DNA of 64,000 nucleotides. It comes from Actinoplanes sichuanensis (GTDB taxonomy: Bacteria; Actinomycetota; Actinomycetes; Mycobacteriales; Micromonosporaceae). This document shows positions 1 to 8,554 of the stretch, piece by piece. Below the pieces are notes generated by a model. It made no database searches and was not told the DNA's origin. It was given only the letters and a program-made list of their open reading frames with translations. The stretch's first letter is position 1; each line of letters starts with the position of its first letter. The stretch spans positions 8,742,001-8,806,000 of the forward strand of contig NZ_AP028461.1 of NCBI RefSeq assembly GCF_033097365.1, in the 5' to 3' direction. A program made the position numbers and the translations under genes.

Positions 1-1973
1 TAGAGCCGCTGCCGGGCCCGGGTGATCCCGACGTAGGCCAGCCGGCGCTCCTCCTCCAGCTCGGAGTTGTCGCCGAGCGCCCGCATGTGCGGGAACACGC
101 CGTCCTCCAGGCCGGTCAGGAACACCACCGGGAACTCCAGGCCCTTGGCCGTGTGCAGGGTCATCAGAGTGACCACGCCCTGGTGGTCGGGGTCGTCGTC
201 GGGGATCTGGTCGGCGTCGGCGACCAACGCCACCTGCTCCAGGAACCCGGCCAGGGTCGCGACCTGCTCCTCCCCCTCGTCGGCCAATGACTCGACCCGC
301 TCGGTGTACTCCCGGGCGACGCTGACGAGCTCCTGAAGGTTCTCCACGCGGCCCTGATCCTGCGGGTCGAGGCTCTCCTCCAACTCGCTGAGCAGGCCGG
401 AGCGTTGCAACACCGCCTCCAGCACCTCCTCCGGCGGGGCGGTCAGCGTGAGAGCCCGCAGGTCGTCGAGGAGCTGCACGAAGTCGTTGATGCTGTTCAC
501 CGCTCGGGTGGAGATGCCCGGCGCGTCCTTGGCTCGGCGCAGCGCCTGGCCGAAGGAGACCCGGTCGCGCGACGACAGCGCCTCGATGCACGCCTCGGCC
601 CGGTCGCCGATGCCGCGTTTCGGCGTGTTGAGGACCCGCCGGATGCTGACGGTGTCGTCGTCGTTCACGATCGCGCGCAGGTAGCCCAACGCGTCGCGGA
701 CCTCCTTGCGCTCGTAGAAGCGCACCCCGCCGACCACCTTGTAGGGCAGGCCGACCCGGATGAACACCTCCTCGAACACCCGGGACTGCGCGTTGGTCCG
801 GTAGAAGACCGCCACGTCACCGGGGCGCACGTCGTGGTTGTCGGTGAGCCGGTCGATCTCGCGGGCCACCCAGTCGGCCTCGGAGTGCTCGGTGTCGGCC
901 ACGTAGCCGACGATCTGCTCGCCCTGGCCCTGGTCGCTCCAGAGCCGCTTGGGCTTGCGTGACGTGTTCCGGTCGATCACCGCGTTGGCGGCGGTCAGGA
1001 TGGTCTGGGTGGACCGGTAGTTCTGCTCCAGCAGGATGGTCCGGGCGGCCGGGTAGTCGCGCTCGAACTCCAGGATGTTGCGGATGGTCGCGCCCCGGAA
1101 CGCGTAGATCGACTGGTCGGCGTCACCGACCACGCACAGCTCGGACGGGTTCTCCAGGCCGACCAGCTCGCGGATCAACGTGTACTGCGCGTGGTTGGTG
1201 TCCTGATACTCGTCGACCATGACGTGCCGGAACCGGCGACGATACGCCTCGGCGACGTGCGGGTGCGACTGGAACAGGTGCACCACGGTCATGATGATGT
1301 CGTCGAAGTCCAGCGCGTGCGCCTCACGCAGCCGGCGCTGATACAACTCGTACGCCTCGGCGACGGCCCGCTCGTTGGGCCCCTTCGCGTTCGCCTTGTA
1401 CTCGTCCGGCTCGACCAGCTCGTTCTTCAGGTTCGACACCTGGGCGGCCAGGCCCCGTGCGGTGTACCGCTTCGGATCCAGGTCGAGCTCACGGGCCACC
1501 AGCGTCATCAGGCGGCGCGAGTCGTCGGCGTCGTAGATGGAGAACGTGCTCTTCAGCCCGGCGTGCTCGTGCTCGGCGCGCAGGATGCGCACGCACGCCG
1601 AGTGGAAGGTCGACACCCACATCATCCGGGCACGTGGCCCGACCAGATGGGCGACCCGCTCCTTCATCTCACCGGCGGCCTTGTTGGTGAACGTGATCGC
1701 CATGATCTCGCCGGGATGCACGTTGCGCTCGGCCAGCAGGTAGGCGATCCGGTGGGTCAGCACCCGGGTCTTGCCCGAACCGGCGCCGGCCACGATGAGC
1801 AGCGGCCCCCCGGAGTGGGTGACCGCGTCCCGCTGAGGGCCGTTCAGGCCGGTCAGCAGTGCCTCCGGATCGAGCCGGGGCGCCGCTGGGCGCGGCGTCG
1901 GCCGGGGTGCCTCCGGAGTCCGCACCGCGGGCAGGGGGAACAGGGCGTCGGAAGGTTCTGAGGAAGGTCGCAT
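1..1973 (-). CDS. pcrA: ATP-dependent DNA helicase, UvrD/PcrA type (3' part missing)
   Basis: SF1A 3'-5' DNA helicase used in excision repair and replication-associated unwinding. The first 657 codons are visible; the C-terminus runs off the left edge. Read from ATG at 1973, a Pro-rich N-terminal tail (about 35 residues) leads to motif Q (LNGPQRDAV) and Walker A GAGSGKT (residues 63-69). The motif II sequence VDEYQDT lies near 1197-1217, and motif VI (YVGITRARQRL) sits at the window edge in the same frame, so the gene is intact as far as seen. No strong ribosome binding site is visible before the ATG. The nearby AroQ chorismate mutase matches the uvrD1/chorismate mutase neighbourhood of Mycobacterium (from memory). 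UvrD versus PcrA naming is interchangeable in this phylum. Confidence 0.93.
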   Translation of the reverse strand, partial: MRPSSEPSDALFPLPAVRTPEAPRPTPRPAAPRLDPEALLTGLNGPQRDAVTHSGGPLLIVAGAGSGKTRVLTHRIAYLLAERNVHPGEIMAITFTNKAAGEMKERVAHLVGPRARMMWVSTFHSACVRILRAEHEHAGLKSTFSIYDADDSRRLMTLVARELDLDPKRYTARGLAAQVSNLKNELVEPDEYKANAKGPNERAVAEAYELYQRRLREAHALDFDDIIMTVVHLFQSHPHVAEAYRRRFRHVMVDEYQDTNHAQYTLIRELVGLENPSELCVVGDADQSIYAFRGATIRNILEFERDYPAARTILLEQNYRSTQTILTAANAVIDRNTSRKPKRLWSDQGQGEQIVGYVADTEHSEADWVAREIDRLTDNHDVRPGDVAVFYRTNAQSRVFEEVFIRVGLPYKVVGGVRFYERKEVRDALGYLRAIVNDDDTVSIRRVLNTPKRGIGDRAEACIEALSSRDRVSFGQALRRAKDAPGISTRAVNSINDFVQLLDDLRALTLTAPPEEVLEAVLQRSGLLSELEESLDPQDQGRVENLQELVSVAREYTERVESLADEGEEQVATLAGFLEQVALVADADQIPDDDPDHQGVVTLMTLHTAKGLEFPVVFLTGLEDGVFPHMRALGDNSELEEERRLAYVGITRARQRL

Positions 1974-2111
1974 CGCGGGGAACAGTGTATGCCGCACCCC
2001 CGACACGAATTCGCCACCGACCGGCCCGTACATCAGCGGTGAACTATGCATGTCATCCCTTTAGGCTGACCCGGTTGGTGAAGAAGTCTCTCCGATCGGG
2101 GGATCGATCCC

Positions 2112-3953
2112 ATGCAACTTCCGAAGCGTCGGCAACTCGCCGCGCCGATAGCCCTGCTGGCCGCGGCCGCCCTGCTCACCACCGTCACACCGGCGCAGAC
2201 CGCGGCCGCCGCGCCGCCACCCGAGTTCGCTCCGGTCTCGGCGTCCTACGGGGTGCCGAAGGGCGCGACCGTGAAGGGCCAGTTCCTCAGCTACAACGAC
2301 TTCCACGGCGCCATCGACCCACCGACCGGCAGCGGCGCGGTGGTCAACGCCGGCGGCACCAGCACGCCCGCCGGTGGCGTGGAGTACCTGGCCACCTACC
2401 TGAAGAAGCTGCGCGCCGAGGCTCAGGCCGAGGGGCGGTCGACGATCACCGCCGGCGCCGGCGACCTGATCGGTGGCACGCCGCTGGTCAGTGCCGCCTT
2501 CCACGACGAGCCGACGATCGAGCTGATGAACCAGGTCGGGCTCCAGGTGAGCTCGGTCGGCAACCACGAGTTCGACGAGGGCGTGACCGAGCTGCTCCGG
2601 ATCCAGCGGGGCGGCTGCCATCCGGTCGACGGGTGCCAGGACGGCGACCCCTACCGGGGCGCGAAGTTCACCTACCTGGCCGCCAACACGATCAGCAAGA
2701 AGACGAAGCTGCCGATCCTGCCGCCGATCGACATCAGGTATGTGAACGGCGTACCGGTCGGGTTCATCGGCATGACGCTGGAGGGTACGCCGAGCATCGT
2801 CAACCCGGCCGGGATCAAGGACGTCACCTTCACCGACGAGGTGGAGACGGCCAACAAGTGGAGCTCCGTGCTGCGGCTCTTCGGGGTTAAGGCGCAGGTG
2901 CTGCTGCTGCACGAGGGCGGCTCGCAGGGTTCGGCCACGCCGACGCCCGGCGTGTCGGACTGCAACAACTTCACCGGACCGCTGGTGCCGATCGTGGCCG
3001 GGCTCAACCCGGAGATCAGCGTGGTGATCTCCGGTCACACGCACCGCTTCTACTCGTGCAAGCTGCCGAACAGCAAGGGTGCCGACACCGTCGTCACCAG
3101 TGCCGGCAGCAACGGGCAGCTGATCACCGACATCGACTACACGCTGGACCGGCGGACCGGCCGGTTCACCGAGATCACCGCGAAGAACGTGATCGTCGAG
3201 AACGGGGTGCCGGACGGCAACGGCGGCTGGAAGCGGGACGCCGCCGGGGCGTTCCTGAAGAACCCGGACACCGTCGACGCCGCCACCAAGAAGGTGGCCG
3301 ACAAGTACCGCACCGCGGTCGCCCCGATCGCGAACAAACTGGTCGGCAGCATCAGCGCGGACATCGTCCGGACCACGACGGCGGCTGGTGAGAGCCCGCT
3401 CGGTGACGTGATCGCCGACGCTCAGCTCGCCTACACGCAGTCGGCCGGCGCACAGATCGCGTTCATGAACCCGGGTGGCATCCGTGCCGACCTGGACGCC
3501 GACCAGTCCAGCGGCGGCGAGGTCTACGGCCAGGTGACGTACGGCGAGGCGTTCACCGTTCAGCCGTTCAACAACCTGGTCGTCACTCAGACCTTCACCG
3601 GCGCCGAGATCAAGGAGGTCCTGGAGCAGCAGTTCGTCGGTTTCGCCGGGCAGACCACCCAGCGGATCCTGCAGGTGTCGGCCGGCCTGACCTACACCTG
3701 GAGCGCATCGGCGGCGCCCGGCTCCAAGATCAGCAACCTGGCCCTGAACGGGACGCCGATCGACCCGGCCGCGAACTACCTGGTCACCACGAACGACTTC
3801 CTGGCCAACGGCGGTGACGGGTTCACCAACCTGAACCAGGGACCGGACGGCCGGGTCACCGCACCCGGGTTCGACGTGGACGCGCTCGTGGCGCACCTGG
3901 CCACCGGACCGATCGCGCCGGGGCCGGCCGACCGGATCTCGACGACCTCCTGA
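2112..3953 (+). CDS. Secreted bifunctional metallophosphatase/5'-nucleotidase
   Basis: Exported enzyme expected to dephosphorylate extracellular nucleotides for nucleoside and phosphate salvage. 613 aa. A Sec-type signal peptide (residues 1 to about 33: KRR, hydrophobic core, AxA-like run) precedes a calcineurin-like metallophosphoesterase domain. Metal-binding motifs visible are YNDFHG (about 61-66), GD at 117-118, GNHE at 150-153 and SGHTH near residue 305. The C-terminal half is the 5'-nucleotidase substrate-binding domain (FMNPGGIRADL, then NDFLANGGDGF). It ends without an LPxTG anchor or terminal membrane segment, so it is probably free in the medium. A GGGGA ribosome binding site lies just before the ATG. 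Monocistronic; 138 bp from the divergent helicase. Confidence 0.93.
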   Translation: MQLPKRRQLAAPIALLAAAALLTTVTPAQTAAAAPPPEFAPVSASYGVPKGATVKGQFLSYNDFHGAIDPPTGSGAVVNAGGTSTPAGGVEYLATYLKKLRAEAQAEGRSTITAGAGDLIGGTPLVSAAFHDEPTIELMNQVGLQVSSVGNHEFDEGVTELLRIQRGGCHPVDGCQDGDPYRGAKFTYLAANTISKKTKLPILPPIDIRYVNGVPVGFIGMTLEGTPSIVNPAGIKDVTFTDEVETANKWSSVLRLFGVKAQVLLLHEGGSQGSATPTPGVSDCNNFTGPLVPIVAGLNPEISVVISGHTHRFYSCKLPNSKGADTVVTSAGSNGQLITDIDYTLDRRTGRFTEITAKNVIVENGVPDGNGGWKRDAAGAFLKNPDTVDAATKKVADKYRTAVAPIANKLVGSISADIVRTTTAAGESPLGDVIADAQLAYTQSAGAQIAFMNPGGIRADLDADQSSGGEVYGQVTYGEAFTVQPFNNLVVTQTFTGAEIKEVLEQQFVGFAGQTTQRILQVSAGLTYTWSASAAPGSKISNLALNGTPIDPAANYLVTTNDFLANGGDGFTNLNQGPDGRVTAPGFDVDALVAHLATGPIAPGPADRISTTS

Positions 3954-3991
3954 TCAGCGCCGACTTTCGTCCCAACACTCGGGCGGTTTCC

Positions 3992-4021
3992 TTGCGGGAC
4001 CGTCCGAGCCGGGGGCATACT
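3992..4021 (+). promoter_or_regulatory. Putative promoter of the aroQ leader transcript
   Basis: A -35-like TTGCGG (3992-3997) and a -10-like CATACT (4016-4021) are separated by 18 nt. The GTG of the leader peptide starts 6 nt after the -10, the geometry of an actinobacterial leaderless transcript. Inferred from sequence only. Confidence 0.5.
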
Positions 4022-4027
4022 CGGCTC

Positions 4028-4093
4028 GTGATCCAGCAGGCGCGATTTTTTACCTATGGCACCGGACGCCCGGCAGCCGTAGGTCGCTCCTGA
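4028..4093 (+). CDS. Putative 21-aa leader peptide rich in Phe/Tyr, upstream of aroQ
   Basis: Short ORF from GTG at 4028 to TGA at 4091-4093; the peptide begins MIQQARFFTYG. Residues 7-8 are Phe-Phe, both TTT, and residue 10 is Tyr as TAT, codons unusual in this GC-rich sequence. Chorismate mutase commits chorismate to Phe and Tyr, so the residues match the pathway product. The Thr-Tyr codons lie in the left arm of a 9-bp hairpin (4052-4060 with 4076-4084, one G-U pair). The right arm can instead pair 4079-4085 with 4100-4106. These two structures are mutually exclusive. A strong third hairpin follows at 4106-4141. The whole arrangement resembles ribosome-mediated attenuation; translation has not been shown. 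Confidence 0.55.
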   Translation: MIQQARFFTYGTGRPAAVGRS

Positions 4094-4105
4094 ACCCCAG
4101 ACCTA

Positions 4106-4141
4106 CATCAAGCCCCGGGCCTCCCAGCCCGGGGCTTGATG
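4106..4141 (+). terminator. Perfect 15-bp hairpin in the aroQ leader (candidate attenuator)
   Basis: Arms 4106-4120 and 4127-4141 are perfectly complementary around a 6-nt loop (ctccca). It lies between the leader peptide stop (4093) and the aroQ ribosome binding site (4177-4182). No U-tract follows, so termination is inferred from stem strength, as is common for GC-rich actinobacterial terminators. It could instead be the end of an upstream transcript. Confidence 0.6.
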
Positions 4142-4188
4142 CTGTCCGGGCCGGGGTGGCCGGGACCCCAGCACCCGAGGAGCAGGAC

Positions 4189-4479
4189 ATGACCGCCGAC
4201 GTGATGGACCAGACCACAGGCGCGGGCGAGGACGAGGCCGCCACGAAGATCCTTGCCATTCGCGAGCGCATCAACGAGATCGACAAGACGATCATCGAGT
4301 TGTGGCAGGAACGCGCCGCCCTCTCCCAGGAGGTCGGCAAGACCCGGATGGCCAGCGGCGGCACCCGCCTCGTGCTGGCCCGGGAGCGGGAGATCATCGA
4401 GCACTTCCGCGAGGCGCTGGGGCCGGACGGCACCCAGGTCGCGCTGCTTCTGCTGCGGTCCGGCCGCGGCCCGCTCTGA
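4189..4479 (+). CDS. aroQ: Chorismate mutase, AroQ class (actinobacterial type)
   Basis: Converts chorismate to prephenate for Phe/Tyr synthesis; cytoplasmic. 96 aa, all-helical. The visible pattern is RERINEID in helix 1, then VGKTRMASGGTR, then a LLLRSGRG C-terminus. This strongly resembles the small Mycobacterium tuberculosis enzyme Rv0948c, which is activated by complex formation with DAHP synthase; the same partnership is inferred here. ATG 4189 is chosen because GAGGAG (4177-4182) sits 6 nt upstream; the in-frame GTG at 4156 has no such site. Probably controlled by the upstream Phe/Tyr leader. A strong hairpin at 4493-4523 ends the transcript. Confidence 0.92.
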   Translation: MTADVMDQTTGAGEDEAATKILAIRERINEIDKTIIELWQERAALSQEVGKTRMASGGTRLVLAREREIIEHFREALGPDGTQVALLLLRSGRGPL

Positions 4480-4492
4480 GCGGCGGAAACGA

Positions 4493-4523
4493 CTGCAGCC
4501 GGGCCCTGAGGACCCGGCTGCAG
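4493..4523 (+). terminator. Terminator hairpin after aroQ
   Basis: ctgcagccggg (4493-4503) pairs with cccggctgcag (4513-4523), 14 nt after the aroQ stop codon. Extra inner GG/CC pairs are possible. No U-tract. Confidence 0.65.
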
Positions 4524-4622
4524 CAAGCAACCACCGTTGAAGGTGTACTCACGGAAGAGGCGTCAGGCCGAGGTTTCCGGCTTTGACGCCATCTCCGTGA
4601 CTTCTATCCCGTTGCTACCTCC

Positions 4623-5450
4623 TTAGTTGCTGCCACCACGGCCGCCGCCGAAGCCGCCGTTGTTGCCGCCACCGTTGTTGCCGCCGCCGCCACGGCCACC
4701 GGCGATCGCACCGGCGATGGTGCCGCCGTTGCCGCCGCCGATCGCACCGGCGATCACGCCACCGTTGCCGCCGCCACGGCCACCGCCGAAGCCGCCGCCA
4801 CGGTTACCACCGAAGCCGCCGCCGTGGTGGCCGCCGCCGAAGCCGCCGCCGTGGTGGCCGCCGCCAAAGCCGCCGCCGTACCAGCCGCCACCGTGGCCCC
4901 AGCCACCCGGGTGACCCCAGCGACCGCCCCAGCCGTGGCCACGGTTACCGAACCGCCACCAGTGGTTGAACCCACCGACGCGGTAGCCGAACGGGCTGAT
5001 CCCGATCGGGCTCGCGACCCACGAACGCCACACCGGGCCGTACGCCAGGAAGGTGTCACCGGCGAAGCGGAACGACTGGCTGGTGTAGTAGCTCTGGAAG
5101 CCCGCCGCACCCCAGTTGCAGTCGTCCGGGTCGACCGCGAGGGCGTACGAGCCCACGCGAACCCCGACAACCCCGACCGGAACGACCGAAACGGTGTTGC
5201 AGCTGTAGGCCGAGGTGGCCCAGAAGCTACGGCGCGCACCGAACACGGCGGCCTGGTTGCAGCCGGAACGCGAGCCGTAATACCCGACGACGGTGTTGCC
5301 GTAGGGGATGTACTGCTGGACCCCGGTCTTCTCCGGCTTCGCCACACCGGTGGTGGTGCTGCCGGTGGCCAGCGCCGGCGCGGTCGCGACAGTGGCACCG
5401 GCAAGGAGGCCGAGCCCGGCCATCGTCACCGAACGCATAGTCCTGTTCAT
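4623..5450 (-). CDS. Secreted Gly/His-rich repeat protein of unknown function
   Basis: 275 aa. An N-terminal signal peptide (residues 1 to about 29, ending ALA-T) is followed by a moderately complex domain of about 130 residues with paired Cys (SGCN, YSCN, DDCN) and many aromatic residues. The last about 110 residues are almost pure Gly with His, Asn, Arg and Phe. The tail holds two 9-residue GGGHHGGGF-type repeats (27-bp DNA units at 4812-4865) and a duplicated GG-(V/T)IAGAI block. No known family recognised. The Gly-rich tail suggests a surface, spore-coat or matrix protein; the HH pairs could bind metal (speculative). Monocistronic, between convergent aroQ and the importer operon. Confidence 0.75.
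   Translation of the reverse strand: MNRTMRSVTMAGLGLLAGATVATAPALATGSTTTGVAKPEKTGVQQYIPYGNTVVGYYGSRSGCNQAAVFGARRSFWATSAYSCNTVSVVPVGVVGVRVGSYALAVDPDDCNWGAAGFQSYYTSQSFRFAGDTFLAYGPVWRSWVASPIGISPFGYRVGGFNHWWRFGNRGHGWGGRWGHPGGWGHGGGWYGGGFGGGHHGGGFGGGHHGGGFGGNRGGGFGGGRGGGNGGVIAGAIGGGNGGTIAGAIAGGRGGGGNNGGGNNGGFGGGRGGSN
4812..4877. repeat. 27-bp tandem repeat inside the Gly-rich gene
   Basis: Two identical 27-bp units (4812-4838 and 4839-4865) plus a 12-bp near-copy (4866-4877, first base changed). They encode GGGHHGGGF-type units and are prone to slippage. Confidence 0.85.
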
Positions 5451-5619
5451 GCTGTTTACCGTTTTCCTCTCAGGTAGGTAACTCGGTAAACAGACGGTGC
5501 CATATCGGACTAACTAGTCAAAGACCCTGAAGTAGCGCTTTCGTCTAGCAAATTATGAGCTTTCACTCGACCCCGAACGTAGCGTCGATCGACAACCCGT
5601 TCTCGTTGTGGAGACACAT

Positions 5620-5650
5620 CGGGCCGGGAGATCTGCGATCTCCCGGCCCG
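5620..5650 (-). terminator. Terminator after the dipeptide importer operon
   Basis: Perfect 14-bp stem (5620-5633 with 5637-5650) and a 3-nt loop, 20 bp beyond the last gene of the leftward importer operon. It also shields the divergent Gly-rich gene promoter. Confidence 0.7.
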
Positions 5651-5669
5651 AATTTTCACATTTTCTTAC

Positions 5670-6641
5670 TCAACGTCCGCGGAGGACACCGCCGATCTCA
5701 GCAAAATGGCAGGCGCTCGGGTGCGGTGACCGCTCCCTGATCTGCAGCACCGGCTCCTGCTCGGAGCAGACGTGCTGCGCCTTCCAGCAGCGGGTACGGA
5801 ACCGGCATCCGGACGGCGGATTCGCCGGCGACGGAACGTCGCCGTCCAGAATGATCTGCTTGCGGTGGCCACGCAGGCGCGGGTCCGGGACGGGCACGGC
5901 CGAGAGCAGAGCCTGGGTGTACGGGTGAGTCGGCTGGTCGTAGATGGCCACGTCGTGCCCCTGCTCGACGATCTTGCCGAGGTACATGACGGCGACCCGG
6001 TCGGAGATGTGCCGGACCACGGACAGGTCGTGGGCGATGAAGATGTAGGACAGCCCGAAGTCGTCCTGCAGCCGTTCCAGCAGGTTGATCACCTGCGCCT
6101 GGATGGACACGTCGAGCGCCGACACCGGCTCGTCGCAGACGATGATCTCCGGCTTGAGCGCCAGCGCCCGGGCGATGCCGATGCGCTGCCGCTGGCCACC
6201 GGAGAACTGGTGCGGGTAGCGGTTGATGTGGTCCGGGTTCAGGCCGACCGTGTCGAGCAGGTCCTGTACCGCCTGCTGCCGCTTGCCCTTCGGCACCACC
6301 TCGGAGTGGATCTCGAACGGCTCGCCGATGATGTCGCCGACGGTCATCCGCGGGTTGAGCGAGGTGTACGGGTCCTGCAGCACCATCTGGATGTTGCGGC
6401 GGGCCCGGCGCAGGTCGCCGCCCTTGAGCCGGGTGATGTCCTGGCCGCGCACCGCGACCGCCCCGGAGGTCGGCTTCTCCAGCCCGACCAGCATCTTGGC
6501 CAGCGTCGACTTGCCGCAGCCGGACTCACCGACCACGCCGAGCGTCTCGCCCCGACGCAGCTGGAGATTCACCCCGTCGACCGCCCGGACCTCCTTGAAG
6601 TGCTTGACCAGGTCGCGGGTCTCGAGAACGACGTCACTCAC
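5670..6641 (-). CDS. dppF: Dipeptide/oligopeptide ABC transporter ATPase (DppF/OppF type)
   Basis: Second ATPase subunit of a peptide importer. 323 aa from GTG 6641, which overlaps the dppD stop by 8 nt and follows GGGAGG; the longer in-frame extension lies inside dppD and is not used. Motifs: Walker A GESGCGKS, signature FSGGQRQRIGIARAL, Walker B IIVCDEPVSALD, then the C-terminal oligopeptide-transporter extension with the CRFRTRCWKA Cys cluster. Pairs with DppD on DppB/DppC. Last gene of the operon. Confidence 0.93.
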   Translation of the reverse strand: MSDVVLETRDLVKHFKEVRAVDGVNLQLRRGETLGVVGESGCGKSTLAKMLVGLEKPTSGAVAVRGQDITRLKGGDLRRARRNIQMVLQDPYTSLNPRMTVGDIIGEPFEIHSEVVPKGKRQQAVQDLLDTVGLNPDHINRYPHQFSGGQRQRIGIARALALKPEIIVCDEPVSALDVSIQAQVINLLERLQDDFGLSYIFIAHDLSVVRHISDRVAVMYLGKIVEQGHDVAIYDQPTHPYTQALLSAVPVPDPRLRGHRKQIILDGDVPSPANPPSGCRFRTRCWKAQHVCSEQEPVLQIRERSPHPSACHFAEIGGVLRGR

Positions 6642-7665
6642 CGAGGACCTCCCGGAAGAAGTGGCAGCGGGCGGTGCGGCGGGGCGCGATCGCGTACGCC
6701 GGTGGCGTCGGATCCTGCCGGCACGGTTCCTTGGCATAACCACACCGCGGGTTGAACGCGCAGCCGGTGGGGATGTCGGTCAACGCGGGCGGCAGGCCGC
6801 GGATCGCGGTGAGCGGCTGCCCCTTGCGGTCGAGCCGGGGAATCGACTCGAGCAACGCCCGCGTGTACGGGTGCCCGGGCCGCTCGTAGATGTCGTAGAC
6901 CGGGGCCTCCTCGACGACCCGGCCCGCATACATCACCGAGATCCGGTCGGCCACGTCCGCGACCACGCCCATGTCGTGGGTGATCAGGACCAGGCCCATG
7001 TTGCGTTGCCGCTGCAACTCGGCGAGCAGGCCCATGATCTGCGCCTGCACGGTCACGTCGAGCGCCGTGGTGGGTTCGTCGGCGATCAGCACCTCGGGGT
7101 CGAGGGCCAGCGCCATGGCGATCATGACGCGCTGGCGCATACCTCCGGAGAACTGGTGCGGGTAGTCGCTGAACCTGGATCGGGCGGCGGGTATCCGTAC
7201 CTGATCAAGAAGCTCGATGGCCTTGTTCTTGGCGTCCGCCCGGGACGTGCCGCGATGCGCCCGGAACAACTCGGCCAACTGGAAGCCGACCGAGTAGACC
7301 GGGTTCAGAGCGGACAACGCGTCCTGGAAGATCATCGCGATCTTGTTGGCCCGGACCCGGCGGCGCTCCTCCTCCCGCAGTTTCAGCAGGTCGACGCCGC
7401 GGTACCGGACCTCACCGCGGGTGATGTGCCCGGGTGGAGTCTCCAGGATGCCCATGATCGCCTGAGCGGTCACCGACTTGCCGCAGCCCGACTCACCGAG
7501 GATCGCCAGCGTCTCGCCGGGGTTCAGCCAGAAGCTCGCCCCGTTCACCGCCTTCGCCACGCCGTCCCGGGTGCGGAACTCCACGTGCAGGTCGTTGACC
7601 TGGAGCAGGGGCGCGCGGGGATCCAGTCCGGGTAGGACGTCCAGATGCGCCTTGATGTCGGTCAT
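6634..7665 (-). CDS. dppD: Dipeptide/oligopeptide ABC transporter ATPase (DppD/OppD type)
   Basis: First ATPase subunit. 343 aa from ATG 7665 (protein starts [10 protein letters not shown]), 7 nt after the dppC stop. Motifs: Walker A GESGCGKS, signature [15 protein letters not shown], Walker [13 protein letters not shown] and a C-terminal Cys-containing extension ([14 protein letters not shown]). Order and overlaps indicate co-translation with dppC and dppF. Confidence 0.93.
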   Translation of the reverse strand: MTDIKAHLDVLPGLDPRAPLLQVNDLHVEFRTRDGVAKAVNGASFWLNPGETLAILGESGCGKSVTAQAIMGILETPPGHITRGEVRYRGVDLLKLREEERRRVRANKIAMIFQDALSALNPVYSVGFQLAELFRAHRGTSRADAKNKAIELLDQVRIPAARSRFSDYPHQFSGGMRQRVMIAMALALDPEVLIADEPTTALDVTVQAQIMGLLAELQRQRNMGLVLITHDMGVVADVADRISVMYAGRVVEEAPVYDIYERPGHPYTRALLESIPRLDRKGQPLTAIRGLPPALTDIPTGCAFNPRCGYAKEPCRQDPTPPAYAIAPRRTARCHFFREVLGE

Positions 7666-7672
7666 ACCGGTA

Positions 7673-8554
7673 TCACCGCAGCTTCGGGTCGAAGGCGTCG
7701 CGGATCGCGTCGCCCAGCATGATGAAGGCCAACACGGTGGCCGCGAGAAAGACGGACGGCCAGACCAGTGGGGCGGCCGCCACCCGGGCGTGTTTCTGGG
7801 CGTCGGCGATCTGCAGCCCCCAGCTGATCGCGTCACCCTTCAGCCCCACCCCGAGGTAGGACAGCGTCGCCTCGGCCGCGATGTTGGCGCCCAGCAGCAC
7901 CGTCGACACCACGATGAACGGGGCGATCGCGTTCGGCAGGATGTGCCGGAACATCAGCCGGGCCGGGCTCGCGCCGAGCATCCGGGCCGCCGCCACGTAG
8001 TCCTGCCCCTTCGCCGCGACCACCGACGAGCGCATCACCCGGGCGGCCGAGGTCCAGGTCAGCAGACCGAGGGTGAGGGTCACCGCGGTGACGCCGTCGT
8101 CGCCGGAGCCGGAGAGCCGGGCGGAGAAGACCACGGCGCCGAGCAGCACCGGGATGCCGAGCACGATGTCGATGCCGCGGGACAGGACGGCGTCGATCGC
8201 ACCGCCGAAATAGCCCGCGGCCATCCCGAAGGCCAGCCCGATCAGTCCGGCCAGCAGGGTGGAGAACAGTCCGACCTGGATCGAGTTCCCGGTGCCGTGC
8301 ACGGTACGGGCGAACACGTCACAGCCCTGGAAGTCGTACCCGAACAGGGCGCCGCCGGAGGGACCGTCATGCTGCCGCGACAGGACACAGTCGGTGGGAT
8401 CGGCCGAGGTGAACAGCGTCGGGAACAGCGCCATCAGCAGCAGCAACAGAACCAGTGCGGAGGAGGCCCAGAAGATCTTGTTGCGACGCAGATCATTCCA
8501 CGCGTCGCCGGCGAGGCTACGCGGGCGGCTGTCGAGCGTGGTCGGGTCACTCAT
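7673..8554 (-). CDS. dppC: Peptide ABC transporter permease (DppC/OppC type)
   Basis: 293-aa inner-membrane subunit. A hydrophobic N-terminal segment (FWASSALVLLLLLMALFP) precedes an extracytoplasmic loop, then the binding-protein-dependent transport core with about five more membrane segments. The EAA loop reads AARMLGASPARLMFRHILPN, where the ATPases dock. ATG 8554 overlaps the dppB stop by 8 nt. Confidence 0.92.
   Translation of the reverse strand: MSDPTTLDSRPRSLAGDAWNDLRRNKIFWASSALVLLLLLMALFPTLFTSADPTDCVLSRQHDGPSGGALFGYDFQGCDVFARTVHGTGNSIQVGLFSTLLAGLIGLAFGMAAGYFGGAIDAVLSRGIDIVLGIPVLLGAVVFSARLSGSGDDGVTAVTLTLGLLTWTSAARVMRSSVVAAKGQDYVAAARMLGASPARLMFRHILPNAIAPFIVVSTVLLGANIAAEATLSYLGVGLKGDAISWGLQIADAQKHARVAAAPLVWPSVFLAATVLAFIMLGDAIRDAFDPKLR

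Noticed and set aside
4812..4877. Short tandem repeats as a possible CRISPR array
   Set aside because: There are no spacers. The repeats are contiguous and in-frame within a Gly-rich coding sequence.
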